A stretch of DNA of 64,000 nt, taken from NCBI RefSeq assembly GCF_042932805.1, contig NZ_CP170633.1, positions 4,130,924-4,194,923 on the forward strand, written 5' to 3'. Under the pieces are notes generated by a model, which saw only the letters and a list, made by a program, of their open reading frames with translations, had not been told where the DNA came from and did no database searches. Every line of letters begins with the position of its first letter. Position 1 is the first letter of the stretch. Origin of the DNA: Ascidiaceihabitans sp029251465 (GTDB lineage Bacteria; Pseudomonadota; Alphaproteobacteria; Rhodobacterales; Rhodobacteraceae). The translations under genes were made by a program, and so were the position numbers. Positions 15,496 to 23,932 of the stretch are shown here, in pieces.

Positions 15496-16203
15496 ATGAT
15501 AGCTTTCGATGTAAATCCCTTCGGATATGGAATCCTGTCGCTTTCAAACCCAAAAACATGGCCTAATGAGGCTGAATGCGATGAATGTTCTCATATTATC
15601 ACTGGAAAATCTGTTTACGTCTGGCCTTTGGTATTTGCTGCATACACTTGGCACCTTGAAAATAGGAAGGGGACGGATTTCCCTTCAGAACTGAAAAAGA
15701 TTGACGACTATATTGGGCGTCATTTTGCTGAGTTCAAAGCAGCCAACCCAGTCGATTTCTCGAACGCGGGTAGCCAATATGTCAGATCGAAGCCAGGCTC
15801 ATTTCAGGCAATTCGCAAAAATTTTGGTGCTCCCGTCAAGAAACTTCAAATTCCAGATGCAGAGAAAAAGCTGTCCAACGAGCTGAGAGACTTAGAAAAT
15901 CGACATCTCATTGTTGACCCATTCACTGTGACGGCGGCTGGGGCTACACTGGCTGTACTAGGGGCCATACCATATTCGTTCACTCAAAGAACCGATGAAG
16001 GCGATGAGAAATATCTGCAAATCAAGGCGATGCTTTGGGAGTATGAGAACCTTACTAAGGGAGAAAAGCACGAAGTCCGTTTTCACTTCTTTATGGAAAA
16101 AGCGATTGCTCATCTGAAAAAACACTTGAGACTTTTGCTCGTTGAAGACCAGCCTCAACAAGAACAAGAACAAGAACAAGAACAAGAACAAGAACAAGTT
16201 TAA
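15496..16203 (+). CDS. Unknown protein with C-terminal Glu-Gln repeat
   Basis: The product is 235 residues. No family is recognised. It has a Cys pair ECDEC near residue 28, a hydrophobic stretch FTVTAAGATLAVLGAIPYSF near residue 145, a basic helical region and then six exact EQ dipeptides encoded by a GAACAA repeat. The gene has AT-leaning codon use unlike the ribosomal genes on either side and a weak ribosome binding site (AAGGTAAAACAG). It is the first gene of the roughly 3.4-kb insertion inside the S10 block and looks horizontally acquired. Confidence 0.65.
   Translation: MIAFDVNPFGYGILSLSNPKTWPNEAECDECSHIITGKSVYVWPLVFAAYTWHLENRKGTDFPSELKKIDDYIGRHFAEFKAANPVDFSNAGSQYVRSKPGSFQAIRKNFGAPVKKLQIPDAEKKLSNELRDLENRHLIVDPFTVTAAGATLAVLGAIPYSFTQRTDEGDEKYLQIKAMLWEYENLTKGEKHEVRFHFFMEKAIAHLKKHLRLLLVEDQPQQEQEQEQEQEQEQV
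16162..16197 (+). repeat. GAACAA hexanucleotide repeat, six copies
   Basis: Six uninterrupted GAACAA units encode (Glu-Gln)6 at the end of the unknown protein. Because the unit is six bases, slippage changes the tail length without shifting the frame. Confidence 0.9.
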
Positions 16204-16561
16204 CCTTAATCCAGAATAAAGTCGTAGGCTTCGGGCTAGTGGCGGACCGTCTGGCGCTTTTGAAAGAGCCGCGCTGTCGTACAGAGTTCGGGATGTGAGC
16301 AGCGGCCATAAAGTGCCACGCCCGAATGTCGCAGCGCCATCCCACGGCCCGTCGTTCACCCATCGCACAAATCGCGGCGCTTTGTCGCCCATCTGCGTCC
16401 TCTCAACATAAACCCTTGCTATTCACCCCAGATAGGCGCAAACGCGGCCCTGCAACGTTACGACTATCGTCATCACTGCTCCTTACGGCTCAGTCTACGA
16501 TCTTTCCAATGACTTAGCCGCCCTGCCGCATTCCGCGGGCAGACTTATAAGGAATACTAAA
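16204..16561. other. Intergenic region and 5' leader of cspA
   Basis: No gene is supported in these 358 bp; open frames here are shadows. The last part is the cspA leader, with a hairpin CTGCC/GGCAG at 16523-16542 directly before the AAGGAA ribosome binding site. A long structured leader is typical of cold-shock genes. I find no convincing -35/-10 pair. Confidence 0.5.
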
Positions 16562-16768
16562 ATGGCTTCAGGTACAGTAAAGTGGTTCAACTCCACAAAA
16601 GGTTTCGGTTTTGTAGCACCAGAAGGTGGCTCTAAAGATGTATTCGTACACATCTCTGCCGTTGAGCAAGCTGGTTTGACAGGTCTGCAAGACGACCAAA
16701 AAATCACATTCGACATCGAAGCAGGCCGCGACGGTCGCGAATCTGCGACAAACATCAAACTGGCATAA
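16562..16768 (+). CDS. cspA: Cold-shock domain protein
   Basis: The product is 68 residues, a single cold-shock domain. RNP1 (KGFGFVAPE) and RNP2 (VFVHISAV) are both intact, so it should bind single-stranded RNA/DNA and melt RNA structure. The start MASGTVKWFNSTKG follows AAGGAATACTAAA. It is monocistronic with its own terminator. Several csp paralogues are usual in this group, so the symbol is generic. Confidence 0.95.
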   Translation: MASGTVKWFNSTKGFGFVAPEGGSKDVFVHISAVEQAGLTGLQDDQKITFDIEAGRDGRESATNIKLA

Positions 16769-16810
16769 GCCGGTTCGCCCTTGAGGGGGCGTTGTTTGAG
16801 TGAATTAAGT

Positions 16811-16840
16811 GGGCTTGTCCGAAAGGGCAGGCCCGTTTTT
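16811..16840 (+). terminator. Intrinsic terminator of cspA
   Basis: GGGCTTGTCC-GAAA-GGGCAGGCCC followed by GTTTTT. Confidence 0.88.
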
Positions 16841-16885
16841 ATTTGGGTAAACTGAATTGCCAAAATATGAGACACTGACAACTTA

Positions 16886-17232
16886 TTGGATCAATCGCTA
16901 AAGAGATCGAATGCTTTCAAAGAAAAATCCAGACCAATCGTTGTGGACGGCGAACCTTATCGTTGGCTGGTTTCGCCGGACCTCAAGCATGTCGTTCTGG
17001 TGATCCGATGCGCCACCTCAAACGGACAAGTGTTGGAGGTTCTAATCAATTCTGATGTCCATCGTTTTTGGATCGAGTTTCCGGCACTGATAATTTGAAC
17101 TTGCGTACAATACAGCCTTCTTTGGTGTCTAAAGTAATTGGATCTGCGCTCGCATTCGGATGGAAGCCAACTGCAAAGTCCCAGCCTATGAAGGTCTATC
17201 TTGGTGTGGAAGATAAGCTGGAGGCGCGCTGA
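16886..17232 (+). pseudogene. Frameshifted small conserved gene
   Basis: A 70-codon frame with only a TTG start reads PIVVDGEPYRWLVSPDL... and stops at 17098. A second frame, offset by one base, is open from about 17057 to TGA at 17230-17232 and reads SLVSKVIGSALAFGWKPTA. Together they look like a small alphaproteobacterial protein of about 115 residues split by a net one-base loss (or two-base gain) near 17057-17095. There is no good ribosome binding site either. It may be a true pseudogene or a sequencing error. Confidence 0.5.
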
Positions 17233-17332
17233 ACGTTCGGCAATCCAGTGGTTTAGTTTATTACTTTCCTTCTTGCCACACAAAGTCGCGATCCGCATAG
17301 CTATCCCTGACCTCAACGCAAAGGCGCACCAC

Positions 17333-18700
17333 ATGGCCAAAGACGATCTGACCACAGGCCCGATGGCGCTGCATTTCAAGAATCTCGCCATTCCTGCGGC
17401 GTTGGGGATGTTGTTCTCGACCCTCTATAACGTCGTTGATGTGTATTACGCGGGGCAGTTGTCGACCGATGCGCAGGCGGGTCTGGCGATCGGCTTCCAA
17501 GCGTTCTTTATCCTCATGGCCATCGGGTTTGGTTTGGGTTCCGCCCTCAGCGCGTTGGTCAGCAATGCCAAGGGGCGCAAGGACAGTTCGGGGACGCGCA
17601 AGCTGGCCGCACAGGGCATCAGTTTCGGTGTTCTTGCAACGCTGACCCTGATGGGTGTCGGCGCGCTGATTGGGCCGCACTTAATTGCGCTGGTGTCCGA
17701 AGCGGGCGGTTATCGTGACGCGGCCCTTGGGTATTTCAATGTTCTGATCTTTGCGTTGCCGGGATTTTTCCTCGCGTATGGTGGCAACGGTATCTTGCAG
17801 GCGCATGGCGACAGCGTGTCGATGCAGCGTGCGATGATGGTCGCGTTTGTTGCCAACATCGGGCTGAATCCGCTGATGATGTATGGCGTGCCGGGGCTGT
17901 GGGATGGGATGGGGTTCAATGGCATCGCTGTCGCCACCGTGCTCAGCCAAACTGGCGTGATGCTGTTTATCCTGTCCCGCGTGTTCCGGTTGGGCATGAT
18001 GGTCGGCGTGCTGCGGACCGAGTTCTTGCCTGATTTGACCAGTTATCGCGCGATCATTGCGCAATTGCTGCCGGCAAGCACGGCGATGATGGTGATGTTT
18101 GTGTCCGGCTTTGTCGTGCAATTTGCGCTCAAAGGGTTCGGAGGCAGTGCGATTGCGGCCTATGGTGTGGCGCTCCGGATCGAACAGATCTTGCTGCTGC
18201 CGGTTTTGGGCATGACGGGGGCGTTGCTGCCGATTGCGGGCCAGAACTTTGGGGCAGAACAATTTGATCGTGTGCGCGAGGCGCTGTTCTTTTGTTGGAA
18301 GCTGGGCTTTGCCATGACCCTGATCGCGACGCCGACCCTGTGGTTTGCAGGGGGCTTTGCGATGCGCTTGTTTACGGATGATCCCGAAGTGATTGCCGTT
18401 GGCATCAGCTATTTGCGCGTGGATGGGTTTTTGTTCCCGATCTACATGATGCTGTTTTCGATCAACGCGCTGTTGCAGGCCCTGCAACGTCCGATCTGGA
18501 CCCTTTGGATCAGTATCTATCGCCAGGGCTTTGGTGTCGCGTTTTTCATCTGGGTGTTTATCGGGTTTATGGGCTTTGATGTATGGGGCGTCTGGTTCGG
18601 GATTGCGACGGCTGTGACCAGTGGCTGGATCATCGCGTTGATCGTCGCAAACGGGGTCGCCAAACAGCATATTGGTGGATTGCGTCCGGCAATGGCCTGA
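17333..18700 (+). CDS. MATE-family efflux transporter
   Basis: The product is 455 residues, the usual size for a twelve-helix MATE antiporter exporting cationic drugs or metabolites against Na+ or H+. I start at the ATG at 17333 (MAKDDLTTGPMALHFKNLAIP, AAGG 9 bp upstream); the longer frame adds 44 residues with no membrane logic. The motif NLAIPAALGMLFSTLYNVVDVYY covers helix 1, and the second half repeats the pattern. Last gene of the insertion between rplW and rplB, with its own terminator. Confidence 0.9.
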   Translation: MAKDDLTTGPMALHFKNLAIPAALGMLFSTLYNVVDVYYAGQLSTDAQAGLAIGFQAFFILMAIGFGLGSALSALVSNAKGRKDSSGTRKLAAQGISFGVLATLTLMGVGALIGPHLIALVSEAGGYRDAALGYFNVLIFALPGFFLAYGGNGILQAHGDSVSMQRAMMVAFVANIGLNPLMMYGVPGLWDGMGFNGIAVATVLSQTGVMLFILSRVFRLGMMVGVLRTEFLPDLTSYRAIIAQLLPASTAMMVMFVSGFVVQFALKGFGGSAIAAYGVALRIEQILLLPVLGMTGALLPIAGQNFGAEQFDRVREALFFCWKLGFAMTLIATPTLWFAGGFAMRLFTDDPEVIAVGISYLRVDGFLFPIYMMLFSINALLQALQRPIWTLWISIYRQGFGVAFFIWVFIGFMGFDVWGVWFGIATAVTSGWIIALIVANGVAKQHIGGLRPAMA

Positions 18701-18768
18701 CTTGGCGGGTTTTGCGGTCTTACGGCTTGACCCTATCCCACCTCTGACCTAAACGAAGCCAACGGCAG

Positions 18769-18800
18769 AGCCCCAGATTCGTCTGGGGCTTCGTTGTTGT
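18769..18800 (+). terminator. Intrinsic terminator after the MATE gene
   Basis: AGCCCCAGA-TTCG-TCTGGGGCT followed by a T-rich stretch. Confidence 0.82.
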
Positions 18801-18807
18801 TCGGGAT

Positions 18808-18830
18808 GGTGTGCGACACGCACACCTTAC
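18808..18830 (-). repeat. GTAAGGTG palindromic repeat, copy b
   Basis: On the minus strand it reads GTAAGGTGTGCG-TGT-CGCACACC, a perfect 8-bp stem. It is identical over 23 bp to copy e downstream of bztD and points away from copy c, 10 bp downstream. Confidence 0.7.
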
Positions 18831-18840
18831 GGACACCTCG

Positions 18841-18862
18841 GTAAGGTGGGTCTTGACCCATC
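18841..18862 (+). repeat. GTAAGGTG palindromic repeat, copy c
   Basis: GTAAGGTGGGTC-TTG-ACCCATC, an imperfect stem in divergent orientation to copy b. The pair lies in the rplB leader, where no clear promoter is visible. Confidence 0.6.
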
Positions 18863-18954
18863 ACGCCACTCTAAACGGGGACCTTCGGGGCCCTATAACC
18901 ATCGGCAGGCCCCTCAATCGGGTTCTGCTGCACAAGCAAACGGAAGACATCAAC

Positions 18955-19797
18955 ATGGCACTAAAGTCGTATAAGCCGACTACGCCAGGCCAACGCGGGT
19001 TGGTACTGATCGACCGTTCGGAGCTGTGGAAAGGTCGCCCTGTAAAGGCGCTGACTGAAGGTCTCACCAAGAATGGTGGCCGCAACAACACCGGACGGAT
19101 TACGATGCGCCGCAAAGGCGGGGGCGCCAAGCGTCTCTATCGTATCGTCGATTTCAAGCGTAATAAAATGGATGTTTCGGCCACGGTCGAACGCATCGAA
19201 TATGACCCTAACCGGACAGCCTTTATCGCTCTCGTAAAATACGAAGACGGCGAACAGGCCTACATCCTTGCGCCACAGCGCCTGGCCATTGGGGACAAAG
19301 TGATCGCATCTGCCAAGGCAGACATTAAGCCGGGCAACGCGATGCCGTTCTCAGGCATGCCAATCGGTACGATCATCCACAACATCGAAATGAAGCCAGG
19401 CAAGGGCGGTCAGATCGCACGTGCCGCCGGTACATACGCCCAGTTCGTTGGTCGTGATGGCGGTTACGCTCAGATCCGTTTGTCTTCGGGCGAACTGCGT
19501 TTGGTACGTCAAGAATGCATGGCCACCGTTGGTGCCGTGTCTAACCCTGACAACTCCAACCAGAACTTCGGTAAAGCGGGCCGTATGCGTCACAAGGGCA
19601 TCCGTCCTTCTGTACGTGGTGTCGTAATGAACCCGATCGATCACCCGCACGGTGGTGGTGAAGGTCGGACCTCAGGTGGTCGTCACCCGGTTTCCCCATG
19701 GGGCAAGCCGACCAAAGGTGCACGTACTCGCAACAAGAACAAAGCGTCGCAAAAGCTGATCATCCGCTCGCGTCACGCCAAGAAGAAGGGGCGTTAA
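18955..19797 (+). CDS. rplB: 50S ribosomal protein L2
   Basis: The product is 280 residues, uL2, needed for subunit joining and peptidyl transfer. I use the ATG at 18955 (MALKSYKPTTPGQRGLVLID). The conserved NPIDHPHGGGEGR loop with its key His is present near residue 225. It restarts the S10 block after the cspA/MATE insertion; a promoter is required upstream but I cannot identify it. Confidence 0.97.
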   Translation: MALKSYKPTTPGQRGLVLIDRSELWKGRPVKALTEGLTKNGGRNNTGRITMRRKGGGAKRLYRIVDFKRNKMDVSATVERIEYDPNRTAFIALVKYEDGEQAYILAPQRLAIGDKVIASAKADIKPGNAMPFSGMPIGTIIHNIEMKPGKGGQIARAAGTYAQFVGRDGGYAQIRLSSGELRLVRQECMATVGAVSNPDNSNQNFGKAGRMRHKGIRPSVRGVVMNPIDHPHGGGEGRTSGGRHPVSPWGKPTKGARTRNKNKASQKLIIRSRHAKKKGR

Positions 19798-19800
19798 TTA

Positions 19801-20082
19801 ATGTCTCGTTCCGTATGGAAAGGTCCATTCGTCGACAGCTATGTCTTGAAAAAGGCAGAAGCAGTTCGCGAATCCGGCCGCAAAAACGAAGTGATCAAAA
19901 TCTGGTCGCGTCGTTCAACAATCCTGCCCCAGTTTGTGGGCCTCACATTTGGCGTCTATAACGGCCACAAACATATCCCGGTGAACATCACCGAGGAAAT
20001 GATTGGTCAAAAGTTTGGTGAGTTTTCACCGACGCGGACCTACTATGGTCACGCCGCTGATAAGAAGGCGAAACGCAAATGA
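19801..20082 (+). CDS. rpsS: 30S ribosomal protein S19
   Basis: The product is 93 residues, uS19, which forms a head complex with S13. The conserved sequence RSVWKGPFVDSYVLKKAE and the HKHIPVNITEEMIGQKFGEF region are present. It starts 3 bp after rplB and overlaps rplV by ATGA. Confidence 0.97.
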   Translation: MSRSVWKGPFVDSYVLKKAEAVRESGRKNEVIKIWSRRSTILPQFVGLTFGVYNGHKHIPVNITEEMIGQKFGEFSPTRTYYGHAADKKAKRK

Positions 20083-20471
20083 GCAAGGATAAGAACCCTC
20101 GCCGCGTTGCTGATAACGAAGCAATGGCAAAAACACGCATGTTGCGCACCAGCCCTCAGAAGCTGAACCTGGTTGCACAAATGATCCGTGGCAAGAAAGT
20201 CGACAAGGCCCTTACGGACCTGACGTTCTCCAAAAAACGGATCGCTGGCGATGTTAAAAAATGCCTACAGTCTGCAATTGCAAACGCTGAAAACAACCAC
20301 AACCTGGACGTCGACGAACTGATCGTTGCCGAAGCTTGGGTCGGTAAAAACCTGACGATGAAACGGGGTCGCCCTCGTGCCCGTGGTCGTTTTGGTAAGA
20401 TCCTCAAGCCTTTTGCTGAGATCACGATCAAAGTGCGTCAAGTTGAAGAAGTGACAGGGGAGCAAGCCTAA
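20079..20471 (+). CDS. rplV: 50S ribosomal protein L22
   Basis: The product is 130 residues, uL22, whose hairpin lines the exit tunnel. The alpha-type N-terminal extension MSKDKNPRRVADNEAM precedes the conserved MLRTSPQKLNLV. The tunnel hairpin KRGRPRARGRFGKI is intact. The stop overlaps rpsC by one base. Confidence 0.97.
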   Translation: MSKDKNPRRVADNEAMAKTRMLRTSPQKLNLVAQMIRGKKVDKALTDLTFSKKRIAGDVKKCLQSAIANAENNHNLDVDELIVAEAWVGKNLTMKRGRPRARGRFGKILKPFAEITIKVRQVEEVTGEQA

Positions 20472-21178
20472 TGGGTAACAAAGTAAATCCAATCGGGATG
20501 CGCCTTCAGGTTAACCGTACTTGGGACAGCCGCTGGTATGCGGACACCAAGGACTACGGCAACCTGTTGCTCGAAGACCTGAAAATGCGTGAATTCATCA
20601 AGAAAGAATGCGCTCAAGCGGGTATTTCCCGTGTGATCATCGAACGTCCGCACAAAAAGTGCCGCGTTACGATCCACACAGCCCGTCCAGGTGTAATCAT
20701 CGGCAAAAAAGGTGCGGACATCGAAGGTTTGCGCAAAAAGCTGGCGAATTTCACTGCCTCCGAATTGCACCTCAACATTGTTGAAGTTCGCAAGCCGGAA
20801 CTGGACGCAGCACTTGTTGGCGAATCCATCGCACAGCAACTGGAACGTCGTGTATCGTTCCGTCGCGCTATGAAGCGTGCGGTACAAAACGCGATGCGCA
20901 TGGGGGCCTTGGGCATCCGTGTGAACCTTGCCGGTCGTTTGGGCGGCGCGGAAATCGCGCGTACCGAATGGTACCGTGAAGGTCGCGTTCCGTTGCACAC
21001 ATTGCGTGCCGACATCGATTACGCACACGTTGAAGCGATGACTGCTTATGGCATCATCGGGATCAAAACCTGGATCTTTAAAGGCGAGATCATGGAACAC
21101 GATCCAGCAGCGCGTGACCGTAAAGCACAAGAACTCCAAGACGGCCCAACACCTCGCGGTGCTGGCGGTCGTCGCTGA
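20471..21178 (+). CDS. rpsC: 30S ribosomal protein S3
   Basis: The product is 235 residues, uS3, with an N-terminal KH domain (GKKGADIEGLRKKL near residue 78) and the C-terminal domain that shapes the mRNA entry tunnel with S4 and S5. It starts MGNKVNPIGMRLQVNRTW and sits 15 bp before rplP, with a GGAGGG site between. Confidence 0.98.
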   Translation: MGNKVNPIGMRLQVNRTWDSRWYADTKDYGNLLLEDLKMREFIKKECAQAGISRVIIERPHKKCRVTIHTARPGVIIGKKGADIEGLRKKLANFTASELHLNIVEVRKPELDAALVGESIAQQLERRVSFRRAMKRAVQNAMRMGALGIRVNLAGRLGGAEIARTEWYREGRVPLHTLRADIDYAHVEAMTAYGIIGIKTWIFKGEIMEHDPAARDRKAQELQDGPTPRGAGGRR

Positions 21179-21193
21179 TAGGAGGGCATATAG

Positions 21194-21607
21194 ATGCTTC
21201 AGCCAAAGCGTACCAAATTCCGCAAGCAGTTTAAGGGCTCTATCAAGGGTCTGGCTAAAGGCGGTTCCGATCTGAACTTTGGGACTTATGGTCTTAAGGC
21301 AACAGAGCCTGAGCGTGTGACAGCACGTCAAATCGAGGCGGCTCGCCGCGCGATGACACGTCACATGAAACGTCAGGGCCGCGTCTGGATCCGTATTTTC
21401 CCAGACGTACCTGTGACAGCCAAACCTATCGAAGTTCGTATGGGTAAAGGTAAAGGTTCTGTTGACCGTTGGGCAGCCAAGGTCAAACCAGGCCGCGTGA
21501 TGTTCGAGATCGATGGCGTCAACGACGACATCGCTCGCGAAGCCCTGCGTCTTGCAGCGATGAAACTGCCAATCAAAACGCGCGTTGTTGTGCGCGAAGA
21601 CTGGTAA
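21194..21607 (+). CDS. rplP: 50S ribosomal protein L16
   Basis: The product is 137 residues, uL16, which contacts A-site tRNA at the central protuberance. The conserved features MLQPKRTKFRKQFKG at the start and RMGKGKGSVDRWAA are present. Last gene of this segment: two hairpins follow and rpmC is 1.4 kb away, behind an insertion. Confidence 0.98.
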   Translation: MLQPKRTKFRKQFKGSIKGLAKGGSDLNFGTYGLKATEPERVTARQIEAARRAMTRHMKRQGRVWIRIFPDVPVTAKPIEVRMGKGKGSVDRWAAKVKPGRVMFEIDGVNDDIAREALRLAAMKLPIKTRVVVREDW

Positions 21608-21614
21608 AAACGTC

Positions 21615-21634
21615 GCTCCGGCCTAGGCCGGAGC
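21615..21634 (+). other. Perfect hairpin after rplP
   Basis: GCTCCGGCC-TA-GGCCGGAGC, 9-bp stem, 7 bp after the stop and without a T-tract. It probably protects the 3' end of the message from exonucleases, with the terminator further down. Confidence 0.6.
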
Positions 21635-21695
21635 TGGCGATGCGGAGGCAGGGTATTTATTCATAAATGCCCGTTCCGCACAGTAGTTATAAAGA

Positions 21696-21726
21696 AGCCC
21701 CTGCCGAGTGATCGGTGGGGGCTTTT
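21696..21726 (+). terminator. Intrinsic terminator of the rplB-rplP segment
   Basis: AGCCCCTGCCGA / TCGGTGGGGGCT followed by TTTTT. Confidence 0.87.
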
Positions 21727-21792
21727 TGTTATTTTGTTGCAACATTCATTGAATTCAGTGAACCTGAGGCATTAGTTTTTAAAGGACCAATC

Positions 21793-22140
21793 GTGAAATT
21801 CATTATACAAACGGCATTTGCCTTTCTCGTCTTATCGTTAAGTTTTTCCATATCTAACGCACAAAACTATGTGCCTCGAATTGCACAGTGTGTTGCAATT
21901 GAAAATGGCGAAACTATCGTGAATGGCCCGTGCATGTTTGAGGCAACAGACGAAGAAGGTTCCTTTAAGTTTCAGACAGACGGGATGGAGTATTGGGGAT
22001 CATTCACTGTGGACAATCAATCAGGGGTGATCATTTGGAACGGTGAATCTTTTGCATCTCATGCACATAACATCCAACGCAATCTCAGGCGCTATGATGC
22101 GTGTTGGGTGAACGAAGCGTCTCTATTTTGTTTCTGGTAA
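21793..22140 (+). CDS. Small secreted protein of unknown function
   Basis: The product is 115 residues. The GTG at 21793, with AAAGGA upstream, gives a clean signal peptide: MKFIIQTAFAFLVLSLSF followed by SISNAQ, cleaved near residue 24. The mature protein has three cysteines and several aromatic residues (FQTDGMEYWGSFTVDNQ), suggesting a small beta-rich periplasmic domain. No family is recognised. Codon use is AT-leaning. Part of the insertion between rplP and rpmC. Confidence 0.65.
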   Translation: MKFIIQTAFAFLVLSLSFSISNAQNYVPRIAQCVAIENGETIVNGPCMFEATDEEGSFKFQTDGMEYWGSFTVDNQSGVIIWNGESFASHAHNIQRNLRRYDACWVNEASLFCFW

Positions 22141-22162
22141 TAGGCTGGGTTGCTTAGATCTT

Positions 22163-22227
22163 GCCCAATCAAAGATTGGGCAGCGTCCGTACATCCCCCG
22201 TCTTGCCGAAGGCAAACCTGCGGTTTG
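22163..22227. other. Hairpin cluster between convergent genes
   Basis: Three perfect hairpins occur within 65 bp: GCCCAATC-AAA-GATTGGGC (22163-22181), TTGCC-GAA-GGCAA (22203-22215) and CAAACC-TGC-GGTTTG (22213-22227). They sit between the convergent secreted-protein and nuclease genes. None has a proper T-tract; together they may act as a bidirectional end-of-transcript structure. Confidence 0.5.
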
Positions 22228-22237
22228 AATTGCGAGA

Positions 22238-22825
22238 TTATCGCCAGCCCCCATACCGCTTTAATTTCGCCCGCATATCCGGTTGCTCCAAATGACGGTA
22301 TTTCCCTTTAGAGTAATGCCCACCATCCAACGCTAAACCTGCTTTAACGATTTCCGCCCCGATATCTCTGCCATCCGCCAAATAGGCAGTGCCAACCAAA
22401 CGATCATATGAAGTCTCGCCAGTCAGTTCGACACGCAAGACATTCCCCTTACAAATTCGCACCATTTCCCACTTGGATTTTTGCCCCCACGGCTGATCTA
22501 ACTCGGGTGCGTCGATCCCGGCCAAGCGCACTTTGATCTTGCTGACGACAATCGTATCGCCGTCGATCACGTACGCACGGCCATTTAGCTCGCGGGATGC
22601 TGGGATGTCAGGGGGCGGGGCGTGCTTGACCTCGTCGTCTTCGATTTTGGTTGGTTTTTGCAGCTGAGATGGTTTTGCCGGTGAGGGCGTTGGCTTTTTG
22701 GGTTTTGGTTGAGGCCGAGGTGGCGGTGTGACAAACGGTGGTGGTTGCCTATTTGCTTTCGAAATTCCGTTCGCCGCGAACACGACAAAACCCAAAACGA
22801 CCAGACTTATAAATAAATATTCCAT
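22238..22825 (-). CDS. Membrane-anchored thermonuclease-like (SNase) protein
   Basis: The product is 195 residues. A single N-terminal membrane helix (residues 3-20) is followed by a Pro/Lys-rich linker (about 27-60) and a staphylococcal-nuclease domain (about 82-195). The motifs VIDGDTIVV and KVRLAGIDAPELDQ carry the conserved Asp, Arg and Glu of the active site, and the later DRLVGTAYL supplies the second Arg. It would be a calcium-dependent nuclease tethered to the outer face of the inner membrane. It is antisense to the ribosomal genes around it, an accessory insertion between rplP and rpmC. Confidence 0.88.
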   Translation of the reverse strand: MEYLFISLVVLGFVVFAANGISKANRQPPPFVTPPPRPQPKPKKPTPSPAKPSQLQKPTKIEDDEVKHAPPPDIPASRELNGRAYVIDGDTIVVSKIKVRLAGIDAPELDQPWGQKSKWEMVRICKGNVLRVELTGETSYDRLVGTAYLADGRDIGAEIVKAGLALDGGHYSKGKYRHLEQPDMRAKLKRYGGWR

Positions 22826-22933
22826 AAACTCTCAACCGACTAACTTTTTTAGAATAGTCAGTACCGATCGCCATTCGCAACCGGGATATTTTGAGGTACT
22901 GATCTGTCGGGATTGGATGATGCCCGCTAGGGG

Positions 22934-22962
22934 TTGCCCCACACCCGAAACCCTCCTATACG
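22934..22962 (+). promoter_or_regulatory. Promoter of the rpmC-rpmD (spc) block
   Basis: -35 TTGCCC (22934-22939), 17-bp spacer, -10 TATACG (22957-22962) followed by CAGCC. Same architecture as the rpsL, rpsJ and rplO promoters. Confidence 0.72.
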
Positions 22963-23039
22963 CAGCCATCTACTATGACCTCCACCAGAATCAGGGTCAC
23001 CCACATGGGGCCCGCTGGTGATGTTGAAAGGAACAGGCG

Positions 23040-23243
23040 ATGAACGCCAATGAACTACATGATCTGACACCGGATCAGCTGCGCGAAAAGCTGGCTGAGA
23101 CCAAGAAAGAAAGCTTTAACCTGCGCTTCCAAGCAGCAACAGGCTCTCTTGAAAACCCTGCACAAATCCGCAAAGCCCGTCGCGGCGCTGCGCGTATCAA
23201 AACAATTCTGAACCAAAAAGCCGCAGCTGCGGCGTCTGAATAA
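23040..23243 (+). CDS. rpmC: 50S ribosomal protein L29
   Basis: The product is 67 residues, uL29, a helical hairpin beside L23 at the tunnel exit. It starts MNANELHDLTPDQLREKL after GAAAGGAACAGGCG and has the conserved LRFQAATGSLENPAQIRKAR. First gene after the SNase insertion, about 71 nt behind its own promoter. Confidence 0.97.
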   Translation: MNANELHDLTPDQLREKLAETKKESFNLRFQAATGSLENPAQIRKARRGAARIKTILNQKAAAAASE

Positions 23244-23254
23244 GGAGAGCACTT

Positions 23255-23485
23255 ATGCCTAAGCGTATTTTGACCGGCACAGTGACCTCTGATGCCAACG
23301 AACAGACAGTCACCGTTTCTGTAGAGCGTCGCTTTACACACCCGGTTCTGAAGAAAACCATTCGTAAGTCCAAGAAATATCGGGCGCACGATGAAAAGAA
23401 TGCCTTTAAGACTGGCGATTCCGTACGCATCATCGAATGCGCGCCACGCTCAAAGACAAAACGCTGGGAAGTGATCACAGCCTAA
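23255..23485 (+). CDS. rpsQ: 30S ribosomal protein S17
   Basis: The product is 76 residues, uS17, a primary 16S rRNA binder of the 30S body with an OB fold. It starts MPKRILTGTVTSDANEQTVT and ends RSKTKRWEVI. It is 11 bp after rpmC; 76 bp separate it from rplN. Confidence 0.97.
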   Translation: MPKRILTGTVTSDANEQTVTVSVERRFTHPVLKKTIRKSKKYRAHDEKNAFKTGDSVRIIECAPRSKTKRWEVITA

Positions 23486-23561
23486 GCTGCGAACGCGAAC
23501 AGTATAATCGAAACCCTGGGGATCAGGCGCGCATCGCCCCCCAAAGGTCGGGAGAAACCAT

Positions 23562-23930
23562 ATGATCCAGATGCAATCAAATCTTGAAGTGGCTGACAAC
23601 AGCGGCGCACGCCGTGTTCAGTGCATCAAGGTTCTGGGTGGTTCCAAGCGTAAATACGCATCCGTCGGCGACGTTATTGTCGTGTCGGTCAAGGAAGCCA
23701 TTCCACGTGGTCGTGTTAAGAAAGGTGATGTCCGTAAGGCCGTCGTCGTTCGCACGGCAAAAGAAGTTCGTCGTGACGATGGCACAGCCATTCGTTTTGA
23801 CACGAATGCAGCAGTCATTCTGAACAACAACAACGAGCCAGTAGGTACACGTATCTTTGGACCGGTTGTTCGTGAATTGCGCGGCAAGAACTTCATGAAA
23901 ATCATCTCACTCGCTCCGGAGGTGCTGTAA
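23562..23930 (+). CDS. rplN: 50S ribosomal protein L14
   Basis: The product is 122 residues, uL14, which forms an intersubunit bridge and binds the silencing factor RsfS. It starts MIQMQSNLEVADNSGARRV and ends FMKIISLAPEVL, both canonical. The gap to rplX is 2 bp. Confidence 0.98.
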   Translation: MIQMQSNLEVADNSGARRVQCIKVLGGSKRKYASVGDVIVVSVKEAIPRGRVKKGDVRKAVVVRTAKEVRRDDGTAIRFDTNAAVILNNNNEPVGTRIFGPVVRELRGKNFMKIISLAPEVL

Positions 23931-23932
23931 CC

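Noticed and set aside
15958..16392. Minus-strand frame with repeated Leu-Phe residues
   Set aside because: The pattern is the complement of the GAACAA repeat and the rest is intergenic; not a membrane protein.
18863..18954. Possible promoter before rplB (TTGACC near 18853 with TATAAC near 18892)
   Set aside because: The spacing is over 30 bp, too long for a sigma-70 promoter, so no promoter is called.
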